A stretch of DNA of 64,000 nt from positions 62,001-126,000 of the forward strand of contig CAJNDS010000199.1 in the NCBI GenBank assembly GCA_905221605.1. The letters are read 5' to 3'. The stretch is from Symbiodinium natans (Eukaryota > Sar > Dinophyceae > Suessiales > Symbiodiniaceae). The position numbers were made by a program, and so were the translations under genes. How positions within the stretch are numbered: the stretch's first letter is position 1; every line of letters starts with the position of its first letter. Under the pieces are notes generated by a model. That model was not told the DNA's origin. It saw only the letters and a list, made by a program, of their open reading frames with translations, and made no database searches. Positions 34,770 through 45,478 of the stretch are shown here, one piece after another.

Positions 34770-35740
34770 GTTGGGGGGGGGGACCCCCTAGGGTACATTT
34801 CCGACCCCCCTGTCCATGTAGGCAGCACCCCCCTTTGTCGGGACATTTTTACACCTACATCTGTAATCTCTTCGGTCCGCCTCGCGTTCGCGAAACCCCC
34901 CCTGCAGCACATTACCCCCCCCCCCCCCCCCCACGGTACATTTTTTCAGCTTCCTTTGTATAGGGTTCAGGCAAGCAAGCTCTTGAGGGCCTAGCAAGGC
35001 AGGGCACAGTGTAGGTTTTGGGTCATGTATTCGGCGAGCTGCGGCTTTGGGCTGCTCATGTCTGCTCTCGCTGGGAATATGCAGAAGCGATTCCGGTGCC
35101 CTTTTTTTCTTCTGCGGTCGCTCACCCCTCGAGCTTGTTCTGTGCTTGCACTCGCCCCACGAGCGCGTCTAATTTGCTGCAGCCGCCACTACCCGTCAGC
35201 TTTTGTTGGGTTCTCAGGACTTCTCAGTACTTTGTGGAACACCTTCAGACCCATCCCTGTAGGAAAACGGATTTCTCTCAGGTTGGGTTCTGAGTACAAC
35301 TCCTGTAAGAACCCGACTTGGCATCCTACCTTCTACCTTGTCGGTTCTCTCTCCCTGAGTCTCTCTCTCCGTGCGAAACTTTCCCCAAAAACCATTCTCT
35401 TTCTCGCTCTGTTGCTTTCCAAAACATGGCCAGCTGAGCAAAACGAATCGACTTTCTGAGCCCTGATAAATGTGGCAGGGCGCGCGAGCGACCATAACCG
35501 ACCGGGATAAAAAAAAATGATACTAAAATTATGCCGGCCCGACCCGAAAATGTAACTTGAGGGGGGGTTTTGGGACGTCCCGGAAGATCTGCCGACATTT
35601 GGACGTTCGACACTCCCCAACCAGAAAAATGTACTCTAGGGGGGGGGCACCCCTCCACGTGTCTGCGCGGCCCTCTGGAAACAGCCGAACGCCCCCCCCA
35701 AAGTACATTAACAAGGGCCCCCCTAGGGCAGGGCTCAGCT
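34770..35740. repeat. G/C-tract family with GTACATTT motif
   Basis: Five copies in either orientation of a C (or G) tract next to a GTACATTT-like core: about 34776-34808, 34915-34946, 35535-35570, 35615-35655 and 35690-35728. The core is followed by TTC or TTTC in most copies. Surrounding bases do not align. Confidence 0.55.
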
Positions 35741-36787
35741 TGGTCGATCGTTTGCCCCTCTAATCCCTCTACTATCTGTCATAGTCTTTTTCGACAGGCT
35801 CAATCGGCAACACTGGAAGACACAGGCTTTCCTGTGGAAGGTGGTATCAGGTTGCCAGGACCAGCTGGCTCACATTCGCTCACAATCAGTCAGCCCACTC
35901 AACTTCCCCAGTTTGCACCTCTTCGGATCCGCGAAAGAACTTCGAAGTGACTCTCTGAACCTTAAACGAGCACCGACTGGATTCTAAACTCACGATGCAT
36001 GAAACACAGACTGTGAGGACCGGGCTGCACTGCCGAGATCCTCCAGGAGCTCCGAAGCAGAGCCTTCTAAGCTGCCCGGGACCAGAATTACTGCCAGCGC
36101 CGCCACATGTCGCCAAAAGCCCCCATTAAAAATCTTCAAGGTTGAAAATCCCCAGGGCCTCGCTCCAGCGCGGACCGCAAAGCTTCAGGGAGGCCGGCAC
36201 ATTGGCGGTGCATGGCTCAAGAGCCCAGGGACCCTCAGAAGAGAGGCAGGGACCTTTCTTTGGACCCCTCGAAGGGCGCTTCATACACTTCTGAAGTACT
36301 CCTTGAGATGTTTTCAAGGTTGTTTGAGGTTGTTTCCGGGGGCATGGGACTGGAGGGATTGATGTGTCCTTAGGGCCTTCGGGGGGGGGGGGGGGGGGCT
36401 CGGGCTGGTTGCTTCAGGCATTGGAGTTGGAGTTCGTCGCCCACAGAAAAAGCAAGTGGCAGGTCGGGAGGGCTTCTGGTGGACGTGTGGATGCTTCATG
36501 GGCTGCAGCATCCACGAAGGTCGCACACCGACAGCCCCGGCAAGTGCACTTAACAATGAAACTTCAATTGCGCTGCGCGGGCCGGAGCAGGCTCGAAAGT
36601 TAACGCCGGGTCTGATTCCGACAGGAAGGTCAGGTCCTGCGGCTATCGGTTGAACAACTTTGGTTGCTTGATGGTGCTTGCACAAACTTTCAAGTCTTGC
36701 CACACCCTCTGTTCGAGCCAGCTGAGTCGTCCGCATGGCCCATTCCAACCCAATTGCCTGGCTCCGTGCACACAACCCTGCGCACAC
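35741..36787. other. no firm exon; poly-G tract at 36380-36398
   Basis: Apart from the poly-G run, a minus frame at 36400-36760 (contains ATKVVQPIAAGPDLPVG) is protein-like but lacks edges. Confidence 0.3.
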
Positions 36788-36962
36788 TTCTGCAGGTGCA
36801 TCACATCAGAAGCGAGCCAGCCGCGACCATAATGCAGATGCTCTAGGGAACCATATTGATCCTGACGGGCTGTGATGGTGGCAAGGCACTGGAGGTTTCC
36901 ATAGGTTTCCTCACTCAAGGCGTGATTGAACAAATGGCCGTGGATGTCAACTTTGGCTTTGA
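36788..36962 (-). CDS. exon of an unknown protein
   Basis: Acceptor ATACTATACAAAG at 36963, then about 58 codons containing KAKVDIHGHLFNHALS and YGSLEHLHYGRGWLASD, ending near CTGCAGAA with donor GTGTGC. The start (KVKAKVDIHG) is faintly like a strand of arrestin-type folds, but that is too short to claim. Composition and edges support a real exon. Confidence 0.45.
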
Positions 36963-38575
36963 CTTTGTATAGTATACTACTGCGGCGATCACATGCGCAG
37001 GACGCAGCAAGACACAACAGGGCGCAACAGGACGCAACAAGCCTACAGTGTTCCTGAGGGACCCTTGAATGCAGACGGGCCACAACACAAAATGAGTACT
37101 GCGAAGTACCGGCCTTCCAGGATGTGGAGACGCACATGAGCAGATCTGACTGTGTTGTCGAAGAGCGAAACGATGCGAGATTGCTCAACGGACACAGAAG
37201 GTGTGATCAGAGGGCCTGGAGGTGGAAGGTGCTGTAGGTACCCTCGAAGAAGATGAGGTTGTTCTCCTTCTCAGACATCCACATGCTGGCTCACTTGGCT
37301 GCTCTCACGCCTGGCAGCATCTGCTCGAAGCTAGCTCGCGGCCTTGTGCGAGGAGGCCTTCTTGGAAGCACCCTGCCAGACACATCCCCCTCGCACACCA
37401 CAAGGCACACAGATCGCCTTCGCCCTGCAGTGGGCCTGGCTCTGTTCCTTCATCTGTGCCGCAGCCACCTGCGGTCATTGCGCTGGCACCATTTGCTAGG
37501 GATCCTGAGACAACTTGCAACACGTCCAGAAAAAAATTCCAAAGGGGATCGCACCCTTTCTGCACCCTCTCTGCCTCAGCCTGACAGAACGAGCTCTCGT
37601 TTGGTCTCAGCGGGGCCTCAGATTGATCGTCCATGTCCCAGCGAAGCCTAATTGCCTAACCCTTTTAGCGCTACGAAGCTTGTGGAAAGGCTCGTCTCAC
37701 TCCCATCCATCAATGGCTGTTTCCCCATGTGCGGGCATTATGCACGGAATGGACGACTGCGACAACGGAAATGCCAAGTTCCTTAAGACTGATCGAAGTG
37801 CTTCAGCGTTTCTCTCAGCAACATTTTGGAACTGCCTGACTATGAAAATTACTCGGCTAAGGTTATTTTGACCTGGAGTATAAGTCACCTTACCAGACTC
37901 AAGAATGCGCATCGATGCCAAATTCGACTCGGCCGCGGCCCCTAAGACCCTCGAGCTCCTCTCCTACCCCACTGTGTTCGCGTTAAGCACCCTAGGAGAC
38001 CGCCAGGGACGCAGTCGTCTCTCCAGTTTTCAAAGCCCTAAGTCCTAAAGTCCCTAAAACTCTCGACTCCCTGAATTTTTTCTAGACAATCAACGAGAGC
38101 TAGACGCGCACAGTGTTTGCACAGCTTCAATGTACATGTTTCATCCCAGCGATTGAAACTGAAATAGAATTTGCAGCTGATAGTATCGCCCTTACATTCC
38201 TGGCCCAGCTGTCCGCCCTTAAACCGGCCAAGACATGTGACCTCCCTTCTGTTCATCCACCTCGATCGCGTTGTATGCATTGACCCACCGCACCCAACCC
38301 TTCCCCCCATCCGGGCTTGTGGGACCCCCCCATAGCTTGGAGGAGCTGCAAACCGATGCTGTGGGGGGTCTCGCCTGTCGGGGGCTGGCACCCGTGTGAA
38401 AAGCTCTGGGACCCGCCTGGGAACCCCTGGGACCTGCCTGAACCCCCTGCCACCTTGCTCAGACCCCGCCACGCCGTGGCACCCCCGCTCTTTCCTCCCC
38501 GGCTGCCGAGGCGGCGCGCACAAGCGTTTACAATTAGCCTCTAAACACCTGGCGCCTTAAACCCTCCCTGCAGTC
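36963..38575. other. no recognisable gene
   Basis: Nothing supportable seen. Confidence 0.35.
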
Positions 38576-38587
38576 AGTGCAAAAGAG

Positions 38588-38728
38588 AGAGGAGAGAGAG
38601 CGAGAGCGAGAGCGAGAGCGAGAGCGAGAGCGAGAGCGAGAGCGAGAGCGAGAGCGAGAGCGAGAGCGAGAGCGAGAGCGAGAGCGAGAGCGAGAGCGAG
38701 AGCGAGAGAGAGAGAGAGAGAGAGAGAG
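38588..38728. repeat. (GAGAGC)n hexanucleotide array
   Basis: About eighteen copies of AGAGCG/GAGAGC flanked on both sides by shorter GA runs. Confidence 0.97.
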
Positions 38729-38880
38729 TGGAAGGCTTGGCCCCAGGCAGACCGCGTCGAGGATGGCCGCACAGGGCTCATTGGGCTCGCCCCTCCTGAT
38801 ACGGTGTTCAGGACTTCGTATCAACACATCTGCGCATATTGATATATCTAAGTATGTATATGTGTTAAATGCATATGTAT

Positions 38881-38911
38881 ATTAATTAATTATATATATA
38901 TATATATATAG
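38881..38911. repeat. (TA)n microsatellite
   Basis: TTAATTAATTA followed by a TA run. Confidence 0.9.
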
Positions 38912-38999
38912 TATCCCCCCCCCAAAGATCTACCGTTTTACCACCTTTTTCAACAATGAAACAAAATCCGTCTGCCTCAGAATGAAACTTGACAATGAA

Positions 39000-39445
39000 A
39001 CAAAATCCGTCTGCCTCCTGCCTCGAATTAAATTCCCCCGCAATCTTACCGAGACATCTTGGAATCTCACATCTCGCACCCCGGCCGATTGAATTGAATC
39101 GGAAACGATTGAATTCAATCGGCCGGGATTCAAGATCGAAGATCCAAGATTCCCCAACACTCTTGCCTAGTCATCTTGGAACCTCAAATCTTGGTCCCGG
39201 CCGATCGAATCCAATCTGAAACGATTGAATTCAATAGGCCGGGATCCAAGATCCAACATTCAACATTCAAGATTTCCCAGGACTCTTGCCGAGTCATCTT
39301 GGAACCTCAAATCTTGGATCCCGGCCAATTGAATTCAATCGGAAGCGATTGAATTCCATCGGCCGGGATCCAAGATCCAAGACTTGAGATTCCAAGATGA
39401 CTGGATGACTAGGCAAGAGTCCTGGGAAATCTTGAATCTTGGATC
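39000..39445. repeat. palindromic tandem repeat, about 120 bp unit
   Basis: Three direct copies of a unit made of CCGGCCGATTGAAT-type palindromes, AAACGATTGAATTCAATCGG, GGGATCCAAGATC and CTCTTGCC(T/G)AGTCATCTTGG. The last part (about 39380-39445) repeats the AAGATGACT..GGCAAGAGTC block in inverted orientation. Confidence 0.85.
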
Positions 39446-39532
39446 TTCGCGCTTCTCGTTGGGGTTTCACCTCGTGTAATTGAAACCGACGAACAAGAAC
39501 TACCAAGCTGCAAGAGACAACCGCACGCCTAC

Positions 39533-39870
39533 CAAGCCTCGATTCACAGCAGCGATGTCGTCAACTGCTTTGATGATGAACGGGCAGCTGATCTTGTCGC
39601 CCAAGTCCGGAAAGTCCTCATGCCATCTATTTGCCAGCCAGCAACAATTCCCCTCACACTTGTACCTCCAACGCTGACCGCCTGCCGGAGCAAGCTAACT
39701 TTCCTCGGCGACGCCAGCTACTCATGTTCATTGCGCATGTATGCTTTAACGTGACGCAATCCTCGGAGCCGAGGAAAGCGTCGGCAGCGGCTAGGCCGCG
39801 CGTCGGCTCGGCGACAACTTCGAAGTGGAATGCCGCTTTCTTCAGGAAGCTCTTGTGTTTCTTGACCTTT
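39533..39870 (-). CDS. two exons of an unknown protein
   Basis: Exon 39722-39870 follows acceptor GCTGTCTTCTGCAG and encodes 49 codons (KVKKHKSFLKKAAFHFEVV, RGLAAADAFLGSEDC) with strongly G/C-biased third positions, ending at donor GTAGCT. Exon 39533-39616 follows ATGGCATGAG and encodes 28 codons (DFPDLGDKISCPFIIKAVDD) to donor GTAGGC. Their phases do not meet directly, so a small exon or another donor is missing between them. Both look real. No family recognised. Confidence 0.55.
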
Positions 39871-40640
39871 CTGCAGAAGACAGCGCCCCAACGAAACAAA
39901 ATCCAGGAGCACTATTCCGCAACTACTGCTAGGATTGTTTCGGTCATGGTTCAAAGGGTACTGCAGCAGTACCTCAAGCACGACCCTCATGCTAAGAAGA
40001 TACCCCACTCACAAGGTCGAACACGAGAGTCCTCTCCAAACATGAGCCTGAGCTTCCGGAACCACCACGTACTTGTCGTTGTCAGGAAACATGTCCTGCA
40101 AACAAACAGTCATGTGCGACTGCACAACCGCACAACAAGGCAATAAAGATTGAATGGGCGCGGGCGCTTTCAACACCGATTACAGACGCACTGACGCCAA
40201 ATAGCCCAAGTCCTGCAACACCGGCCCGGAGGTGAACTCGCTCGCGGTGGCTCGGGTCTGCGAAACTCAGCGACTGAACCGTTGGCACCACAAGTCCTCC
40301 ACACACTACCCTCACAAGGCCTTGGACACCACGCTCACCGGAAGAGACGCAAACTCGGCACAACGGCCATGCCGACGAAGGCTACAGAGAAGAATTCAAG
40401 CAGGCTGGTTCGAGCAATACAGCTCGACGAAAGAGTGCGTGTGCTGCGATGTCACTCGACTTCGAGAAAGCTAGAAGACTCTGAATCACAGCTTGTTATG
40501 GCTAAGAAGAAGCCAGGAGAGACACCAAATCCCGGCCGCACGAAAATGCTTTAAGATGCCAGGGAAACCCTTCAAGCTCCGAAGATACAAAGAACTCAAC
40601 CGACAAACAAAGGCAGAGCAACTCGAACACCAACAACACA
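39871..40640. other. no firm exon
   Basis: Nothing supportable seen. Confidence 0.3.
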
Positions 40641-40649
40641 CGGACATCT

Positions 40650-41410
40650 ACCCTATCGGGTTAGCCCTATAGGGTTTAACGCTATGGGGGTTAAAGATTT
40701 AGAGGTTAAAGTTCAGGGCATTGCAAAACGTAACCCTAAACCCTGGGGTTAGGGTTTAGGTTTTAGGGTCCCAAACCCTCCATTTAGGGTTTAGGGTCCC
40801 AAACCCTCTACCTAAACCCTCCATTTGGGGTTTAGGCTCCCAGACCCTCTACCCAAACCCTAGGAGGGCATCTGGAAAGAGGACATCTGGAAAGAGGGCA
40901 TCTGGGAGGGAGAAGGGCATCAAAAAGCCGACCAAACAAAAGCCGACCAAACAAAAGGCGACAAAACCAAAAAAAGGCGACCAAACCAAAGAAAAGAGTA
41001 ATAGGTTTGCAACCTAGAGCTGTTCATAATCAGACTCCTCTAATGCTCTAGGCGCCACCTTCGCTGGCGAACCCTAAACCACGAGCTTTACAGAGTTTAG
41101 AAGGGTTTTTGGAAGGGTTAAGAACAGTTTGAGAAGGTTTTGTTGAGGGCCTAGAAGTGTTTAGAAGGTTTAGAAAGGTTTAGAAAGGGGTTTAGCAGGG
41201 TTTGGATCTGGGTTTAGAAGGGTTTTCGCAGGGTTTGAAGCTGAAAGGAGCTGAGGAGCCAACTGCCAAAAGAGCCCAAAAGGAGGAAAACAAAGGCAAA
41301 AGAAAAACCCGCTCAAAACTTTCGCTCAAAACTTTTTGGGACCTGAACCTAAACCCTTAAGACCCCCCACATACCCCCCAGATACCCCCCACATACCCTT
41401 TAGAAGAGGA
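40650..41410. repeat. telomere-like and other degenerate short repeats
   Basis: 40650-40865 mixes TTTAGGG-type and CCCTAAA-type words in both orientations. 40920-41000 holds AGCCGACCAAACAAA-like tandem copies. 41095-41230 is rich in GTTTAGAAGGGTTT words. 41360-41400 has CCCCCCACATACC copies. Confidence 0.6.
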
Positions 41411-41770
41411 AAAAGAGTGCCCCAGATACCCCCACATACCACGTGCGACAGCTCTCTTGACTTTTGAGACGTCGCCCGGGAGTCAACCATATTGAAATCA
41501 TATCTGCCTTCTGTACTGGCAGAGCCCTTGTATCAGCCAACCATATTGAAACCATATCAAAAAAATATTTGGACATGTGCCTGTTGTCTATGCTTTCTAC
41601 ATCACAACACTAAAGTACTAAAGGCAGCCTTAAATGAAAAGTGAAACAAGCCTCAGGCACTCAGGCCTCGTCTTCCGACTCCTCCTGACGCCAGCGTCAA
41701 CGAAGAAAAAAATCAAGCAGTTAAAACAACAACATGTTACCTAAGTCAACCGCGGAGGTCCTCGTCCTCG
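41411..41770. other. no recognisable gene
   Basis: Nothing supportable seen. Confidence 0.35.
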
Positions 41771-41774
41771 TCGC

Positions 41775-42210
41775 TGCCCTCGCCCTTGCCCTTGCCCTTA
41801 CCCTCGTCCTGACGTAGAAATCAAAGAGATGTACACTCACCACTCCAACATGCTCCAACATGCAACCAAATATACAAAACATGTCTATCTACGTATAACC
41901 TAAGTCAACCAAAGAGATTCTCAGCGGCCTTCCAGTTGTGCTTGCCCTTGCCCTTGCCCTTGCCCTTGCCCTTGCCCTTGCCCTTGCCCTTGCCCTTGCC
42001 CTTGCCCTTGCCCTTGCCCTTGCCCTTGATGTTGTTGTTTGCGGTTGGTGATGATCTGAGAACCGCTGCGCAGCCAAGCCTGCAACAATGCCTACCACCG
42101 CCAGGACATGCGTATGTGCCTTGTTCTGTTGCATGTTGCTGTGGTGCGTACACTTGTCTTTTATTCATGCTGTGAGGATAAGGGCAAGGGCAAGGGCAAG
42201 GGCAACGGTC
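41775..42210. repeat. (CTTGCC)n arrays with an inverted partner
   Basis: A short CTTGCC run at about 41779-41805 and a long one at 41941-42027, then the complementary GGCAAG run at about 42178-42204. The two arms could pair across about 150 bases. Confidence 0.85.
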
Positions 42211-42699
42211 GCTGTTGTTCATGCCACCGTTCTTGTTTGTCTGTACTTCTAAGGACTTCCACGGCAATCCCCCCACATGCAGTTCCCCCTGGTTCACGCC
42301 AACGAACACACCCACCCTCCCCAGCCCCTCCCACTCTTCCACCCACTCACCACTTCCAGTCAACACCGATCAACCGGCAGATTATTCCACCCCTTCCGAC
42401 TTGCCACCACGCCCCCACCCCAACGCCGACCTCAACCCCCCCAGCCTCACACTCAACCTCCTTGACCGCCGCAGTGCCCCCACACAAGCCCCCCCCCCCC
42501 CCGCATGCGGAGACGCAACGATGTGTCCACATACCCATGTCGCGAATGCGAACGGTGCCAACAACTCCTGGCTAGAGGCAGTGCCTGGTATGCATTTTGG
42601 TTGTGTTTGACTTGTCTGCTGGTCGCTTGAAAGTCCCTCCCCTCTTCTTCTAAAGGAAAAACAATATCCAGGCAAGACACCTCGTCCCACTCGATCTTT
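42211..42699. other. no recognisable gene; poly-C at 42488-42502
   Basis: Low-complexity C-rich DNA between the hexamer repeat and the reverse transcriptase relic. Confidence 0.35.
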
Positions 42700-43182
42700 A
42701 ACACCGACACCGACCTGCAAGGGCCATAAGCATTCGCGAGCCTCCTCACGTACGGCCTCACAAAGCAGCTTGCCTACAAGACGTCGTAGAACCTCCCCGA
42801 CCGCGATGGGGCGGACCCCTCCGGTTTTTTCAGGCAAAGCGTGCAAGGAAGCACCGGCCAGGAAGGGAGCAACAGAACGAGGCGCCTCGCCCCGTGCAAG
42901 AGTGTGGGAAAGCAGAGCGAGGTGCGCAGCGACCTCATCTGCGCGCGCAGTTTGCAAAGCCTCGCGCAGGTGGTCCGGGCGCAAGCCAGTTGGGCCTGGG
43001 GCCGACGCGCGCTTAATGCCGCGCACAGCGCGAACGACAGCCTGGGCCTCGAACTCAGGAACGGCCGCAGGGCGCGAGGGACCCAACTGGGTAGGATCCC
43101 GCAAAGCAGCTTGTATCCTCGAGTTGTCTAAATGTCTCTGCACTTGGCGGCAGCGAAGTGGGCTCGACCAAGGCGGCACATG
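42700..43182 (-). pseudogene. truncated reverse transcriptase of a non-LTR-type retroelement
   Basis: About 160 codons resemble the start of a retroelement reverse transcriptase: SAPGPTGLRPDHLREAL (motif 0/1), then LPEKTGGVRPIAVGEVLRR (motif 2) and LWPLQVGVGV. The frame then runs into unrelated sequence, so the fingers and palm motifs A-E, including the YxDD catalytic box, are missing. Upstream it abuts a TATATACA microsatellite. This is a dead 5' and 3' fragment. The family (LINE-like versus other) cannot be fixed from this piece. Confidence 0.75.
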
Positions 43183-43213
43183 TAAAAAGGGTATATCTCC
43201 GTGGGGGGAGAAG

Positions 43214-43272
43214 CATATATGTATATATACATATATATATATGTATCTGTATACATATATATATATATACAT
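43214..43272. repeat. (TATATACA) AT-rich microsatellite
   Basis: Imperfect TATATACATA units. Confidence 0.9.
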
Positions 43273-44340
43273 GTATTTACTTATTTATCTTTTATTCATG
43301 TTTTCTATACTACAGATAAGGACCGCAGGACCCTTAAGGGCCTCTATGTCCACGATTCATATGTCAACCGGGGAGATCCGCTACTTCCTCAAGATGTTCA
43401 CTTGGTTTATGAGGAAAACCTCAACCTCTACCTCCTCAATGCTAAATGGGGATGCCCCTATTTCCTTTATAGTTGACTAGCAACACCTATGCTTCCTCTA
43501 TAGCTTCTTTGAAACACCTCTATGTCTCAGTCTCCTTACCTCTCGATTTAACCACCCTTGCTACCAGCATCGTGCATGCCTCCGCCTCCTCACGGCTTCA
43601 CAACAGGAGCTGGAACCGGGGGACGCCAAGCCCCCATTTGGAAACATAATGCTCGCATGTCTCTCGTTCTGTCCAGCTGTGATGCATTTCTCTATTCTTC
43701 TATCATTTCTTATCTGCACGCGGTTGCCTTTCTTATTTATGTATGTCCGTACTTATCCGCTTCTGTGATGAGATATGTCTGTAGTCTTTATATGTTTACT
43801 CATGGCATTCTTCGACCTACTTGCCTCGATATGTCCTGATTTACGAAGTTTTTCTTTATGTTATCTTAGGCCGCGTTAGCTTTCTAGTCATACGTGTACA
43901 TACCGCATGCATGCGCTCCTTTACTTCAGGGTGGGGTTGTTGATGTACTTTTTGAGATTTGTTGCCTCATGTCTATTTTTTCTGTTTCTGCACGAAATTT
44001 TATGCGTTGGTTTATGTCTTGGTTTCTCGGTGTCTGTATTTCGTTCTGTCGCTATTCTGCTTTCGAACCTCTGAATTTCGCTTGTCCTTCTCGTTCGTTC
44101 GATATACTATCTGCATATCTGAAACTGCTTTATCTTTTTCTTTATTGGTCAATTTCTTGATCTTTATCTATACCTCTTCATCCTACTTTCCATTTGTTTA
44201 ACGTTGATCTCTCGCGCGTTTGTTTATGCACGGCGTGCTTTCCTTTATTTTTCCAAGGAATTTCTTTGGTTTTGCCTCCTCGTTCCACCTTCTGCCCTTC
44301 CAGCCGCCTTTGGCCTCGTCGACCTTCGAGCTTTGGCTTG
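43273..44340. other. T-rich island without a gene
   Basis: The plus strand is strongly T/C-rich and A+T-rich compared with the neighbours. Open frames exist but encode only Phe/Leu/Ser-rich strings, as expected from composition. Confidence 0.45.
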
Positions 44341-44663
44341 GTTGTTGAAATGCAGTTCAACAGCTTGCTCAAAATGCTGTTCAAGAGCCAGGCACATGGA
44401 AACACTCGGTCCGCTCCTCGATCATCACGGCTCGCAAAGCTTTGCAACGAGCCCGATCTGCCCCTGCCATGCGCATACGACATTCATGACACCCATCAGG
44501 GTGAGCACTTGAAAACGCAGCATGGGCTTTTGATTGCATGATACGCCTGTGGCACACTCTTGCCCCAAGTTCACAGGAGCGGTCACATGCCATGCTCTTT
44601 GCAGCTTGAAGGCCTCGCCGCCAACCGTGACTGCCTGCAAGGAAGCTTTCCCATGTCTCGGCA

Positions 44664-44852
44664 GTGAAGCAAGGTGAAGCAAGGTGGGCAAGGTGAAGCC
44701 AGGTGAAGCAAGGTGAAGCAAGGTGAAGCAAGGTGAAGCAAGGTGAAGCAAGGTGAAGCAAGGTGAAGCAAGGCGAAGCAAGGTGAAGCAAGGTGAAGCA
44801 AGGTGAAGCAAGGTGAAGCAAGGTGAAGCAAGGTGAAGCAAGGTGAAGCAAG
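44664..44852. repeat. 10-bp tandem array (AGGTGAAGCA)
   Basis: About eighteen head-to-tail copies of AGGTGAAGCA with a few single-base changes near both ends. Confidence 0.97.
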
Positions 44853-45478
44853 CGTTGCAGTCCACTGAGATTCAAAGCGGTCAAAGCGGTCAAACCCAAC
44901 CATGCCAAGTCAAAGGTCAGAGAGCCTGGTAAGCTCAGCTTCTGGTTCGTAGCCATCCCCCAAATGCACCTCGAACACAAAAGCTCAACTTTTTGATGAA
45001 CGTTCCTTTGCACCACAAGCTTGAGGGAAGGCCAACAGAATTCTTTCATGCAACTGCAACCGAGCTGCGAGGTCTTGGAAGGAGTAGCTGACCCGGGGCC
45101 TGGACTTCCACTTCCAAGACGAGCAAGTTCCAACTCACGATTTCGAAAGTAAGGAGTCGTGTTCACACCGCATGTTGTGATATATCGTGATATGTGCTGC
45201 TTTCTGTCGTGTCCCGGTCAGCCATTTTTGTCATCTCGTCTTGCGCACCTGTACATCTCCTGCTGGCGGCCTTTCTGCATATGGCCCTTCAGCTCTTGAG
45301 GTCTGCACAAGCCTCCAACAGCTAACTCAACATAACTTCATATCACAACAAGTACACACGTACGTAGCTACGATTCGCTACTACGTGTTGATCTTTGCTA
45401 TGTTCGCAAAGCACCCAAAATGGGATGCATCTGCGCTGCAATTCAGCGCGAGGGTCTCAATTACTTCCAGCGCAGTGG
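44853..45478. other. 3' flank of the VWA gene, no gene seen
   Basis: Nothing supportable seen. Confidence 0.35.

Noticed and set aside
36788-36962. arrestin-family assignment
   Set aside because: Only about ten residues are suggestive. Too little to name a family.
38534-38885. Arg/Glu or Ser/Arg repeat proteins
   Set aside because: They are translations of the GAGAGC microsatellite; the array has no splice or start context.
44381-45166. 261-codon minus frame with a 10-residue repeat
   Set aside because: The repeat is the 10-bp array read in three frames (period 30), so it is open by composition only.
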